A stretch of 64,000 bases of DNA from Bacteroidota bacterium (GTDB lineage Bacteria > Bacteroidota > Bacteroidia > Flavobacteriales > Schleiferiaceae), in contig JANSYJ010000003.1 of assembly GCA_024742495.1 (NCBI GenBank), positions 124,001-188,000 of the forward strand. The letters are read 5' to 3'. Made by a program: the position numbers and the translations under genes. The notes beneath the pieces were generated by a model that was given only the letters and a program-made list of their open reading frames with translations, was not told where the DNA came from and searched no databases. Each line of letters starts with the position of its first letter. The stretch's first letter is position 1. Of this stretch, positions 43,399 to 53,248 are shown in pieces.

Positions 43399-44787
43399 AT
43401 GGCTTCCAAAGCATCTCTACCTAGAGGCACTCGAGATATTCTACCAAATCAAATGATCCAAAGAGAATGGATTATGGATTCCCTTAAAAGCTCCTTTCGC
43501 TCTTACGGTTTTCAGGCTATTGAAACACCTGCGATGGAGAAGCTAGAAACCCTAACGGGGAAATATGGGGAAGAAGGTGATCGACTAATTTTTAAGCTCC
43601 TGCCAAGAGGTGAAAAGTTGGAGAAAGTCTTCCGTGCCGAGGATCTAAACTCAGCTAGAGAAAAGCTAAATCGCAATTTGGAAGAAGCACTGCGCTACGA
43701 TTTAACCGTACCCCTAGCCCGATTTGTAGTTCAAAATCAAAATGAAATAAACTTTCCTTTTAAGCGCTACCAGATTCAACCCGTTTGGCGCGCAGATCGT
43801 CCGGCAAAAGGTCGTTACCGAGAGTTTTATCAATGCGATGCCGATGTAATTGGATCTAAATCGCTTTGGCAAGAAGTTGATTTTATTGGTCTTTACAGTG
43901 AGGTATTCGCCAAACTGGGCCTTCCGATAGAGATTAAAATGAATCACCGTAAGGTACTCCAAGGGATAACCGAAAAGTACGGAGTGAATGAGCACTTCGG
44001 AGCTTTTACAGTGGCCTTAGATAAATTGGATAAAATCGGTTTAGCCGGCGTGCAAAAGGAAATGACCGAAAAAGATCTGCCAGAAGGGGCACTTAAAGCC
44101 TTGGAACTCATCCATAATTTGAAAGGGGATAATAGATCTATTTTAAATACCCTCAAAGAGGAATTAGCCGAAACGGAAGTGGGCATTCAGGGTTTGGGAG
44201 ATTTAAATTTTGTTGTGGAAGCTTGCGCTGATTTAAACATTGGCGCAGCCCTGCAATTGGATTTTACTTTAGCACGCGGTTTAGATTATTATACCGGAGC
44301 AATATTTGAAGTGAAGGCGCTGGATTTAGATTTAGGTTCCATTGGCGGCGGTGGTCGTTATGATGATTTAACCAGCATCTTCGGACTAAAGAACATGCCA
44401 GGTATTGGAATATCCTTTGGCCTTGATCGCATACAATTGGCCTTGGAAGAAAAAGGTATATCATGTCCGGAAGATGAGTTTAGTGGCGATTTTCTATTTG
44501 TGAATTTTGGGGAGAAGGAAGCACGCTTTTCCAATAAATTAGCCAAACAACTGCGGGGCCTAGGATTAAAGGTTGAACTTTATCCAGATGCTACTAAAAT
44601 GAAGAAACAGCTAGACTATGCTAATCGAAAGGGTATTCGCTTTGTGCTTTTAATTGGGTCGGAGGAGATGGAGCAAGGTATTTTCACCTTGAAGGATATG
44701 AAGGAAGGAAGCCAGCGTAAATTAGGAACCATCGAGCTTTTAGAAGCATTTAATCCATCTCAAAGTCAAGATCATGCCAAACACTAA
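43399..44787 (+). CDS. hisS: histidyl-tRNA synthetase
   Basis: Class II synthetase that charges tRNA-His. The 462-residue protein starts SLPRGTRDILP, has motif 2 RYQIQPVWRADRPAKGRYREFYQCDADVIG-type sequence, and the histidine-binding blocks LARGLDYYTGAIFEV and GGGGRYDDL, with motif 3 GIGISFGLDRI. A C-terminal anticodon-binding domain (from about 370) follows. The 3' end overlaps hutH by 14 nt, so synthesis of a histidine-charging and a histidine-consuming enzyme may be coupled. Confidence 0.96.
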   Translation: MASKASLPRGTRDILPNQMIQREWIMDSLKSSFRSYGFQAIETPAMEKLETLTGKYGEEGDRLIFKLLPRGEKLEKVFRAEDLNSAREKLNRNLEEALRYDLTVPLARFVVQNQNEINFPFKRYQIQPVWRADRPAKGRYREFYQCDADVIGSKSLWQEVDFIGLYSEVFAKLGLPIEIKMNHRKVLQGITEKYGVNEHFGAFTVALDKLDKIGLAGVQKEMTEKDLPEGALKALELIHNLKGDNRSILNTLKEELAETEVGIQGLGDLNFVVEACADLNIGAALQLDFTLARGLDYYTGAIFEVKALDLDLGSIGGGGRYDDLTSIFGLKNMPGIGISFGLDRIQLALEEKGISCPEDEFSGDFLFVNFGEKEARFSNKLAKQLRGLGLKVELYPDATKMKKQLDYANRKGIRFVLLIGSEEMEQGIFTLKDMKEGSQRKLGTIELLEAFNPSQSQDHAKH

Positions 44788-46285
44788 GTCCTATTCTTTA
44801 TCCCAAGATCACCTGAGTTTAAAGAGCTTAAATGAAATTTTCGCCTCCAAACAAAATCTGGAACTTTCTGCTGAAGCAGAAAAGGCCATTGCTAAATGTC
44901 GTAGGTATTTAGATGAGAAAATTGATCGCGAGGAAGCGGCGATTTACGGGATTAATACTGGTTTTGGCTCTTTATGCGACGTTGCCATTGAGGGCAGTGA
45001 CCTCAAGCGATTGCAATTAAACTTAGTTCGCTCACATGCCTGTGGAAGTGGTGAGCGCATCGACCCAGAGTTCGTGCGTTTAATGCTTCTACTTAAGGCT
45101 AGAGGTCTTTCCTATGGCTATAGTGGTGTTCAAGTGGCTACGGTTGAACAGCTTTTATTCTTTTACAATCAAAACATCCTACCGGAGGTTTTTGAACAAG
45201 GTTCCTTAGGCGCATCAGGGGATTTGGCACCCTTGGCTCATATTGGCCTTAGCTTAATGGGAGAGGGGCGTGCTTACTATCAAGGGCAGTATTTAGATAC
45301 CTCCGAAATATTAGCCAAGCATCAAAGAAAAGCGATTGAGCTACAATCTAAAGAAGGGATTGCCATTTTAAATGGTACCCAATTTATGTTGGCCTTAGGC
45401 ATAAAGGCCAGCTTCGAATTACGACGCTTATCCTATTTTGCCGACCTAATTGGGGCTATTTCTCTGGATGCATTCGATGGCAGACCAGAGCCTTTTGATG
45501 ATTTAATTCACGCGGTTAGAGCCCATAAAGGCCAGCGTGAAACAGCTGCGAATATTAGAACGGTGCTAAAGGAAAGCCCGCTCTTTAACAGACCAAAGGT
45601 ACATGTGCAGGATCCCTATTCTTTTCGTTGCATTCCTCAGGTACACGGTGCTAGCAAAGATTCCTTAGCCTACGCAGAGTCGGTTTTGGAGCAAGAACTC
45701 AATTCGGTGACCGATAATCCAACCATTTTTCCAGATGAGGATAAAATTATCAGCGGAGGAAATTTCCACGGTCAACCATTAGCCTTAATTTTGGATCAAC
45801 TTGCAATCGCTGCTGCGGAATGGGCCAATATTTCGGAACGCAGAACCTATTTGTTAATTTCAGGACAAAGGGAACTTCCGGCTTTTTTAGTGGCAAAGCC
45901 AGGATTAAATAGTGGTTTAATGATTGCCCAGTACACTGCCGCATCAGTGGTAAGTCAGAATAAGCAATTGTGTACGCCCGCTTCTGTTGATAGCATAGTT
46001 TCATCAAATGGACAGGAAGATCATGTAAGCATGGGGGCTAATGCTGCCACCAAACTACAGAAGGTGATCGATAACTTAAAAACGGTTTTAGCGATAGAGT
46101 TACTCACCGCATCGCAGGCCATGTTTTTTAGATCGGAGAAAACAGCGCCTATGTTGGAAGGCTTACTTGAAGAGTTTAGATCATCGGTGCCTTTCATTAG
46201 CGATGACAGAATTTTATACACTGATATGAAAACCGCAAAGGATTTTATTGAGGCTTACCCCATAGATTTAGATAAGCTTTATTAG
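44774..46285 (+). CDS. hutH: histidine ammonia-lyase
   Basis: Deaminates histidine to urocanate, the first step of histidine degradation. The self-forming MIO cofactor comes from Ala147-Ser148-Gly149 in GSLGASGDLAPLAH. The 503-residue length fits. The substrate-selectivity residues are Ser87-His88 in RSHACGSGE, as in histidine-specific lyases rather than tyrosine or phenylalanine lyases. GGNFHGQPLALILDQLAIA and the later QEDHVSMGANAATKLQK are further family blocks. The other hut genes are not here. It shares 14 nt with hisS and its stop abuts the next gene's stop on the opposite strand. Confidence 0.93.
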   Translation: MPNTKSYSLSQDHLSLKSLNEIFASKQNLELSAEAEKAIAKCRRYLDEKIDREEAAIYGINTGFGSLCDVAIEGSDLKRLQLNLVRSHACGSGERIDPEFVRLMLLLKARGLSYGYSGVQVATVEQLLFFYNQNILPEVFEQGSLGASGDLAPLAHIGLSLMGEGRAYYQGQYLDTSEILAKHQRKAIELQSKEGIAILNGTQFMLALGIKASFELRRLSYFADLIGAISLDAFDGRPEPFDDLIHAVRAHKGQRETAANIRTVLKESPLFNRPKVHVQDPYSFRCIPQVHGASKDSLAYAESVLEQELNSVTDNPTIFPDEDKIISGGNFHGQPLALILDQLAIAAAEWANISERRTYLLISGQRELPAFLVAKPGLNSGLMIAQYTAASVVSQNKQLCTPASVDSIVSSNGQEDHVSMGANAATKLQKVIDNLKTVLAIELLTASQAMFFRSEKTAPMLEGLLEEFRSSVPFISDDRILYTDMKTAKDFIEAYPIDLDKLY

Positions 46286-49200
46286 CTAGCGAATCAGACT
46301 AACGTAACCGGTAGTCTTTTTATCGGAATCTAGTAAGATGTAGGTATATACGCCTCCAGGTGCCGGGCTTCCGCCGATGGTACCATCCCAAAACTGAATA
46401 TATGGTTCTTCAGTTTCATAAACCTTCGCGCCCCAGCGGTTAAAGATCTGTAGGTAGGCGCCTTGCTTGCAAGGATCTCCGAAAATTTGAAACTGATCAT
46501 TAAGGTTATCACCATTGGGTGTAAAGGCATTAGGTGCATAAACCTCATTTCTTATTTCATCAATTTGGATTTTAAAATTCTGGAAGAAGACCTTAGAACA
46601 TAGGGTGTCTTCAACTTTTAAATTGATCTCTTTTAAACCTGGAGTTTCAAAACGAATTGCTGGGCTGCGGCCAAAGTATTGTTTTCCTTCAGTGTCCCAG
46701 AGATAAGTGAGGTTTGGCCGATCAAAGTCCAGGGCTATGTCCACTTCGCCATTGCTACATTCGCTAACATTAGCGGCAATTTCTGGAGCATAGGAACTAT
46801 CTACAAAGGTGATGGTCCTAAAGGTGGTATCGGAGCGCATGCAAATTGTATCGTAGGCAATCAGCTCTACTTGATAAGTACCAAAACCTGGGAATTTATG
46901 CCTGGGATTAGGATCGGTACTGCTACTCCCATCCCCGAAGTTCCATTGATAGGCATTGGCAATTATACTCAGATTGTTAAACTTGGCTTCTAAGTTTTGA
47001 TCGCATCCCGTGTAATCACTTTGGAAATCGGTAATCGGCTTTCGAGCCGTCCCATGTTCAATGAAAATAAAGGCCGTATCGGTTATTTGACAGATGGTAT
47101 CATAGGCAATTAAACGAATTTCATAAGAGCCTAAATCACGATAAGTCACGCTTGGGTTTTCTAAACTGGAAGAATCTCCATTACCAAAATACCATTTGTA
47201 ATTGGTTGCATTTATGGATCCATTACGGAGATTAACAATAAGACCGTCGCATAAACTATCTACCGAGGTGCTGTAATTAATACGAGCATCGGCATCTAAA
47301 ATCTGGTTAAAGCTAAATTTAAACACCGCCATATTACATCCCGGTGCTCCTGCCGAAGGGGAGTAAGCTCCCGCCGTTGTAGGGAAACTTTGATTGTTGC
47401 AATTTGAACAAACCGCCTGATAAATCGTACCATCTTTACTAAAACGGCTGGTGCCACCATCTACATGCTCATTATCCTGACCACCTAAATAACTGGCATA
47501 TAAAAGTTGATTTGCATTATGACCTAAAATCATAAAATAGAAGTCGCTGCCATCGGTGCTATTTTGATAGGCGTCTCCTGTGGTAGGTAAACTAAAAGTA
47601 TTTCCATTTTGCGTACCGGGAAAACCTACTACATTGGATTGGCCATTCCAGCCAGAGAGATAAATGTTAAGACAACGATCTACCATAAATGCACTTGGCA
47701 CAAAATCTTGCTTATTCTGACCGCTACCAACTAAAGTTTGCCATTTTAAAACGCTTAAACTTGAATCTAGTTTGGCGATATATTGCCTAGAACCAGCAGC
47801 GGAATAAACGCCGGGACTTACAACTAAGGAACCCTTGGCATGTCCAGTAATGTAAACGTCACCCGCATAATCAACATCAACCATAAAGGCTTGGTCATCT
47901 TGTGACGTGCCATAACGGCTTGCGTTAATGATGTTACCACTGTTAATCTCGAAACTTACAATGTAGGCGTCATTTTCGCCAATTTGTGAAGGGGCCAAAC
48001 ATCCAGTAGTTGTCAGAAGATCGGCACCAGTTGTGGATCCGCAGATATAAACTCTGTCCTTATAGGGCTGTAGTGAATAGCCCGTTTCGGCGCCAAGGCC
48101 ACCATAATAACGGCCCCAAACTAAGTTTTGAAGATCAGTATCGAAAAGTCCAATGATGGCATCTTGAGAATTTTGCGAACGATCGTTTGAATTGGCCCCA
48201 GCTAAAGGCACGTCCATACTAAAAGTGGAATTCACCACTAAAATTTTACCATCTGGAGCCAACTCCACTTCACCGCGATAATGATCGCCGTAGTTTTCAT
48301 AAATGTCCTTATTAAAACCGTCATTGGCCGAACCACCCCAATAAGTAGAACCTAACAAGCTGCTCCCATCACTGCTTAATCTAGAAATGAAAAGATCGCT
48401 TCCATTGTTGTAATCATTAAAGGCAAAGGAAGTTTGAAAGTCACCTCCGCCATAAATACTCTGATAAGCATCTTGATCGACCGGAAAATCGGAAGAGCCC
48501 GTATTTCCTAAAATCACCAAGTTTCCTTGATCATCGCTAATAATAGAATGAACAACCTCTATGTCTTTACCACCAAGGTAAGTAGCATAGAGAAGCTGGG
48601 CCCCAGAAGCATCAAACTTACTAATGCTCACATCCACATTAAAAATACTGTCCCCAGCGAATTGGGCTTGAAAAACTCCGTTCGTTACAGGATAATTGGC
48701 TCCAAAATTAACACCAGCACCATAGATTGATCCATTGTCGCCATAGGCAGCACTGTTTCCAAAATTTAAGTCGGCTGAGCCCGAAAAGGTGGCAAATTCA
48801 AGAACCGGATCAATAACCAGGGGATAGCCTTCTTTGTAACCCTTTACCTTAAAACTTACCGTGTCGCCGCTTAATTCATATTCTACCCTTACCCTTTTTC
48901 TTTCGCCTTTTATGATTTGGTAGCTATAGGGGATAGACTCTATCACATCGCCATAGGCGGTTTGCAAATGCAATTTACCCTCAACAATGCGCATGCCTTT
49001 GAGTCCATGATAAAGCACCTTAATGGATTCCGGATGAGCCTCTGCATCGAGCTTCAAGTCATATTTGAGCTTTTCAGATTGCTCATAGAATAAAAGATCG
49101 ATTCCCGGAAGATAATCTTCCAGTAGATTGTGCGAATAGGAGCCTAAATTGCTTTTCCAGCGATTTGGGTCATTTCCTAAAAAGTAATTTCGTGGATAGG

Positions 49201-49501
49201 CAGAACTGCCATTAGGTTGCCATCTATTAGCTGGTTTTGCACCGATATATTCTGCTTCAAAAGCTAGGGCCCCTTTCGGGTGATGATGATCGTGGGAGTG
49301 CTGGTGATGTTTAGCCTCGGGTTCTAGAAGTAGAATTTTATAACCGGATGACCGAAAGAATACGGCACCTTGTTTAAGCTCTAGGCGTGCGCTGAAGTCG
49401 CCGTCCCATTGGCCTTGATTTTCTACAAAGTAGGCCTGAGCGTCAACTAGAGACGGAACCCAAATAGCCCCTAGTAATATGATTTTGAGTAGTACCCTCA
49501 C
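46286..49501 (-). CDS. type IX secreted protein with beta-propeller repeats, PKD domains and gliding-motility C-terminal domain
   Basis: A 1071-residue secreted protein. Signal peptide (1-20, cleaved near VDAQA); N-terminal domain of the ENQGQW type (about 23-240) with a His-rich loop HHQHSHDHHH (65-74). Next come repeated SBBP-type propeller blades (about 240-740; repeated LLYATYLGG or similar and DVYITG), two PKD-type domains (about 760-920; ATNYKWYFGNGDSSS and ANAYQWNFGDGSSS), and a C-terminal domain (989-1071) with PNAFTPNGDNLND and IFNRWGAKVYET. This last domain marks type IX secretion cargo in gliding Bacteroidota. It is probably a cell-surface or released adhesin. No terminator separates it from hutH. 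Confidence 0.92.
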   Translation of the reverse strand: MRVLLKIILLGAIWVPSLVDAQAYFVENQGQWDGDFSARLELKQGAVFFRSSGYKILLLEPEAKHHQHSHDHHHPKGALAFEAEYIGAKPANRWQPNGSSAYPRNYFLGNDPNRWKSNLGSYSHNLLEDYLPGIDLLFYEQSEKLKYDLKLDAEAHPESIKVLYHGLKGMRIVEGKLHLQTAYGDVIESIPYSYQIIKGERKRVRVEYELSGDTVSFKVKGYKEGYPLVIDPVLEFATFSGSADLNFGNSAAYGDNGSIYGAGVNFGANYPVTNGVFQAQFAGDSIFNVDVSISKFDASGAQLLYATYLGGKDIEVVHSIISDDQGNLVILGNTGSSDFPVDQDAYQSIYGGGDFQTSFAFNDYNNGSDLFISRLSSDGSSLLGSTYWGGSANDGFNKDIYENYGDHYRGEVELAPDGKILVVNSTFSMDVPLAGANSNDRSQNSQDAIIGLFDTDLQNLVWGRYYGGLGAETGYSLQPYKDRVYICGSTTGADLLTTTGCLAPSQIGENDAYIVSFEINSGNIINASRYGTSQDDQAFMVDVDYAGDVYITGHAKGSLVVSPGVYSAAGSRQYIAKLDSSLSVLKWQTLVGSGQNKQDFVPSAFMVDRCLNIYLSGWNGQSNVVGFPGTQNGNTFSLPTTGDAYQNSTDGSDFYFMILGHNANQLLYASYLGGQDNEHVDGGTSRFSKDGTIYQAVCSNCNNQSFPTTAGAYSPSAGAPGCNMAVFKFSFNQILDADARINYSTSVDSLCDGLIVNLRNGSINATNYKWYFGNGDSSSLENPSVTYRDLGSYEIRLIAYDTICQITDTAFIFIEHGTARKPITDFQSDYTGCDQNLEAKFNNLSIIANAYQWNFGDGSSSTDPNPRHKFPGFGTYQVELIAYDTICMRSDTTFRTITFVDSSYAPEIAANVSECSNGEVDIALDFDRPNLTYLWDTEGKQYFGRSPAIRFETPGLKEINLKVEDTLCSKVFFQNFKIQIDEIRNEVYAPNAFTPNGDNLNDQFQIFGDPCKQGAYLQIFNRWGAKVYETEEPYIQFWDGTIGGSPAPGGVYTYILLDSDKKTTGYVSLIR

Positions 49502-49577
49502 AGTGGGACTAAAAATAAATAAAATTTATAAAGTTCAGGGTCGGATTATCAGTCAATTATCCAACGTTCACTTTCGT

Positions 49578-50771
49578 TTAATTAAAGATCCAGTCGCAAA
49601 GCAGAAATTCGGGCTTCGATTTTACCTTGGTTGCGATAATAAAGGGAGCACCACTTTTGGGTTTTAACTTCAGCTTCGCTTCAATTTGTTGAGCCTTCTC
49701 GGGGAAGTTGCGACTGATTACTTGGTAAGCGCCTTTCCTCAAGGATTTGTCATAAGGCTTCAATCTATCTATTACTTTAAACTTTCGTCCCGGGAAACTG
49801 GGAATGAAAGAATTAGAGGTGTAAAGGTTGCTATTGGTGTCCAGTTTACTCAGGTCGAATTTACTAGCGCTTTGATCCTGCAAATCGGCCTTAAGAATAC
49901 TGCTGTTCGGCAGATAGACATAATCCATAGGCTCTTCTAAGTCAATAGATATTCGATTGGCATAAGGAGCCTCAAAAGCAAGAACCTCATTTTTTTGAAG
50001 GTCAAAAGTGCGCAAAAGCGGAGCGCTACTCTCAATTGAAGGATTAAAAAGAAGCCCCAATTCTTTACATTCATTGCGCTCAGAAAGCACCCAAATTTCA
50101 GACAAGCCCGGAAAGTCCTTGAGTAGTTGCGCGATGCTTAACATCGGACTTAATTTTACATATAGGCGTTTGCTTCTCTTTAGAATAGGTTCAAGGACCT
50201 CGAATAAATTTGGACTGTAGTCATCAAGGTTTAATACTCTTTGATGCGCCTCATCACGACGGGAAGGATCTAGAAACATTAGATCAGCTGAGTCGGAATC
50301 ATGAAGTAAAAATTCCTCAGCACTTTGATTAATGAAGACGATTTGTTTTTCTGGTAATAAGTGACTGAGGTTTATCCTGCTAAGGTCTATGAGATCCAAG
50401 TTTGGTTCAACAAACTTCGCTTCCTGGAAATGCTCCACTAAAAAGCGAAAATCAACTCCGAAGCCAGCGCTAAGATCAACTAGCCTTTTACCACCTCCCA
50501 GTAGCTTTGCTCTAAATCTGGCAATAGCCTCATTAGTACTTTGCTCCAAATTCTGTTTTGGCGCAAGTATCAAATCTAAATTCTGATAATAGGAGGGAAG
50601 CTTTTTCCGTATGGCTTGCCGGCTAGCAATTTGTTCTATCAGTAAACGTCGATTGGAATCATTACTGTACTTAAAGAGAAGCTTTGCTACCGAGTCCTGA
50701 AGGTGTTCCTCAATAAACTTCTGACTGTCAATTTGATCAATAAGGTTTTTAAGATGGTATGTCTTCCTCAT
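49578..50771 (-). CDS. class I SAM-dependent methyltransferase with THUMP-like domain
   Basis: A 397-residue protein: a helical N-terminal region, a Rossmann methyltransferase domain (about 90-250) with SAM motif LVDLSAGFGVDFRFL and the LMFLDPSRRDEAHQRV catalytic-strand motif, and a C-terminal THUMP-like RNA-binding domain (from about 310, LKPYDKSLRKGAYQVISRNFP). The family is found in Bacteroidota and archaea and probably modifies RNA; the target is unknown. Its 5' end overlaps the AI-2E-type transporter gene by 23 nt. It ends the 54264-49578 operon. Confidence 0.88.
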   Translation of the reverse strand: MRKTYHLKNLIDQIDSQKFIEEHLQDSVAKLLFKYSNDSNRRLLIEQIASRQAIRKKLPSYYQNLDLILAPKQNLEQSTNEAIARFRAKLLGGGKRLVDLSAGFGVDFRFLVEHFQEAKFVEPNLDLIDLSRINLSHLLPEKQIVFINQSAEEFLLHDSDSADLMFLDPSRRDEAHQRVLNLDDYSPNLFEVLEPILKRSKRLYVKLSPMLSIAQLLKDFPGLSEIWVLSERNECKELGLLFNPSIESSAPLLRTFDLQKNEVLAFEAPYANRISIDLEEPMDYVYLPNSSILKADLQDQSASKFDLSKLDTNSNLYTSNSFIPSFPGRKFKVIDRLKPYDKSLRKGAYQVISRNFPEKAQQIEAKLKLKPKSGAPFIIATKVKSKPEFLLCDWIFN

Positions 50772-51876
50772 TCAATGAATTTTGGGTCAACCATCGAAAG
50801 AACTTTAAATGGGATAAAAACTCGCCAGCTAATAATCGAATAACGCTGTAAACCGGGACCGCTACAATCATTCCAGAAATCCCAGCCATGGAAGCGGCAA
50901 ATGATATCACCAAAAATATTTCCAAGGGATGAGCGCGAATGGAACGCGAGAAAACAAGGGGCTGGGTCACAAAATTATCGAGCAATTGAACAATACCAAA
51001 TACACCGATAATAATCATAAAGGCAGAACCTAGCTCCAAATTTGTATTACTTAGCGTTTGGGCCAAGCCCAGCAATAGCCCGAAAGACAAACCTATGATA
51101 GGCCCCAGATAGGGTATTACATTTATTAATCCAGCAAAAAAGCCAATAACAATGGTATTATGGAATCCACCTATTTTTAATCCCACCGAAACGAGAGTAG
51201 TAATAATGGTAATTTGAATTAAAAGCCCGAGAAAGTAGCGACTTAAATTATTGCGTAAACGAGGAGTAACCTTGTGCACGCGATCATCATATCGATCGGG
51301 AATTAATGCTAATACGATGTTTCGGAATAAGAACTTCTCTCTTAAAAAGAAGAAGGTGATAAACAAAATACTAAAGATGGCAAAAGCGGTATTACCCAAA
51401 CTGCCGATTAAATTGGTAAAAGTGTTACTCACATTCTGAAAGCTTAGGGCCTCAATAATGCGCGCTCCAATTTGAGTTTCCTCTAAGGCATTAGTCTCCT
51501 CATTAGCCTGCATGCCTAAAGATTGCTGAATCCCGGCAATTTCTTTTTGTATTTCTACATAAAGCGATTCGTAGTCAATATTGCTCAATACGGTAAGCTC
51601 CTGAAGCATAGCCGGAATAAATAATGAAAATAAGGTAGCCACCAAGGTCATCATTATCAATAAGGTAAGTCCGGCTGCTAAGCTTCGGTTTAACTTGATC
51701 TTTTCCCATTTCTCCCCGCTTAATACATCCACTAATGGTTTTCCAATTATGGAAATCACCGCCGAAATTAAAACGTAAATGAGCGTGTATCGCACTTGCC
51801 AAACGGTGTAGCCAAGCCAAACGATAAGGGCCAAATAAAAAACACTTAGAAGAATTTGCCGAGTTACCTTATTCAT
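50749..51876 (-). CDS. AI-2E family transporter
   Basis: A 375-residue membrane protein of the AI-2E/YdiK/TqsA family, with about eight hydrophobic segments. Recognisable parts are the paired helices at residues 8-45, the GLLIQITIITTLVSVGLKIGG region and the conserved GLINVIPYLGPIIGLSFGLLLGL block (about 247-269). Members have been linked to autoinducer export and, in others, to sodium-proton exchange; the substrate here cannot be told. It overlaps both neighbours and belongs to the tsaD operon. Confidence 0.9.
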   Translation of the reverse strand: MNKVTRQILLSVFYLALIVWLGYTVWQVRYTLIYVLISAVISIIGKPLVDVLSGEKWEKIKLNRSLAAGLTLLIMMTLVATLFSLFIPAMLQELTVLSNIDYESLYVEIQKEIAGIQQSLGMQANEETNALEETQIGARIIEALSFQNVSNTFTNLIGSLGNTAFAIFSILFITFFFLREKFLFRNIVLALIPDRYDDRVHKVTPRLRNNLSRYFLGLLIQITIITTLVSVGLKIGGFHNTIVIGFFAGLINVIPYLGPIIGLSFGLLLGLAQTLSNTNLELGSAFMIIIGVFGIVQLLDNFVTQPLVFSRSIRAHPLEIFLVISFAASMAGISGMIVAVPVYSVIRLLAGEFLSHLKFFRWLTQNSLNEEDIPS

Positions 51877-52532
51877 AAAGCGGGTCCATTAAAGGCGTAG
51901 TGAATAATATTGGCCCCCATTTTTAAAGCGGCCTGTCTTTTATCTTCAGGATCATTATGCACCTCTGGGTCTTCCCAACCATCACCCAGGTCACTTTCAA
52001 AAGTGTAAATAAGTACTAATCGCCCATTCAGGTGAACTCCCCAAGCTTCGGGTGGACTAGCGTCGTGCTCATGTATTTTTGGTAAACCATCTGCAAAGCT
52101 ATAAGGCCCTTTAAATATTGGGTGATTCAGGCTTAAGAGTTTAAATTTTTCAGGACCGAAAATGGATAATAGCTGCGGACGAATGTATTCATCCATACCG
52201 TAGTTGTCATCAATATGAATAAAACCTCCAGCATTTAAATATGCTTCCAGGTTTTTACTTTCCTGCTCATCGAAAAGGATATTGCCATGCCCGGTAATAT
52301 GCAAAAAAGGGTATTCAAAAATATCCGAGGAGCCCAATTCTACCGTGGCATAATCGCTTTGTAAATTACTTTGGAGCTCATCGTTACAAAAGCTTATTAA
52401 GTTGGGGAGGGCCGTTGGATTTGCGTACCAATCGCCACCACCGCGGTATTTTACCAATGCCAACTGCGTGCTTTGCGCTGCGAGTGTAAAAAGACTAAAT
52501 GTGAAAAGAAGTAGGAGCAGGAATTTTCGCAT
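51873..52532 (-). CDS. DUF4159 family secreted protein
   Basis: A 219-residue protein with a signal peptide (about 1-19). The mature part starts with LALVKYRGGGDWYANPTAL, then VELGSSDIFEYPFLHITGHGNI and GGFIHIDDNYGMDEYIRPQ, conserved in the DUF4159 family. The fold resembles glutamine-amidotransferase-like domains that lack the catalytic cysteine, so it may bind rather than cut. The role is unknown. Its stop overlaps the transporter start by 4 nt (ATGA), and it lies 17 nt after rsmE. Confidence 0.88.
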   Translation of the reverse strand: MRKFLLLLLFTFSLFTLAAQSTQLALVKYRGGGDWYANPTALPNLISFCNDELQSNLQSDYATVELGSSDIFEYPFLHITGHGNILFDEQESKNLEAYLNAGGFIHIDDNYGMDEYIRPQLLSIFGPEKFKLLSLNHPIFKGPYSFADGLPKIHEHDASPPEAWGVHLNGRLVLIYTFESDLGDGWEDPEVHNDPEDKRQAALKMGANIIHYAFNGPAL

Positions 52533-52549
52533 GCAACAAATTTAAATTT

Positions 52550-53248
52550 TTAAAGGCTTTGGCACTTGTAGGCAAATGTACTGGCAATATGCAAGGCAGC
52601 GGTTTCCGTGCGCAAGACTTCAGGCCCTAGGTCTAAATGATCTACATCGAAACCTTGCAGAAGTTTTATTTCCTTGGCACTAAAATCTCCCTCGGGACCA
52701 ATAAATACCAAACATGACTCATCTGCTTTTAGATGGTGTAAGGATTTTTTAGGTCCTTCATTTAAAGAAGCCACTAGCCTTTGCTGGACTAGGTCTCTCT
52801 TTAAAAATTGCCCCAGGTTTACGGGATCTGATAGGCTAGGCATATAGCCCTTATGACTTTGCTTAAAAGCCGCTTCCATAATTCGCAAGCCCCTATCGGT
52901 TTTATAAACTTTCCGCTCCGAGCGTTCGCAAATAATGGGATGAATCGCTGCAATACCAAGTTCTACGGCTTTTTCTAAAAACCATTCAAAGCGATCATTG
53001 CTCTTTGTGGGAGCGATGGCAATTTCCAATTTAGGCATCGCTTGTTTGCGCAGTAGGACCAAATTAGAAAAGACCACATTCTTTTTGCTCACATTGCAAA
53101 TTTCCGCTTGATAAATGAGGCCATCACCAAAGCTTACCGATATAGAGCTACCCACTTTTAAGCGCAATACCTTAAGGGCATGCTTACTATCCTGCTCGCC
53201 GAGTTGACCAAGCTTCTCATCAATTTTTTGCGCAAAAAAATGATTCAT
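52550..53248 (-). CDS. rsmE: 16S rRNA (uracil1498-N3)-methyltransferase
   Basis: A SPOUT-fold methyltransferase that methylates U1498 of 16S rRNA. The 232-residue protein has a PUA-like N-terminus (HALKVLRLKVG) and the knot region with CLVFIGPEGDFSAKEI and DLGPEVLRTETAALHIASTF. These are diagnostic. It overlaps tsaD by 4 nt (ATGA), so both translation-quality genes are co-expressed. Confidence 0.95.
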   Translation of the reverse strand: MNHFFAQKIDEKLGQLGEQDSKHALKVLRLKVGSSISVSFGDGLIYQAEICNVSKKNVVFSNLVLLRKQAMPKLEIAIAPTKSNDRFEWFLEKAVELGIAAIHPIICERSERKVYKTDRGLRIMEAAFKQSHKGYMPSLSDPVNLGQFLKRDLVQQRLVASLNEGPKKSLHHLKADESCLVFIGPEGDFSAKEIKLLQGFDVDHLDLGPEVLRTETAALHIASTFAYKCQSL

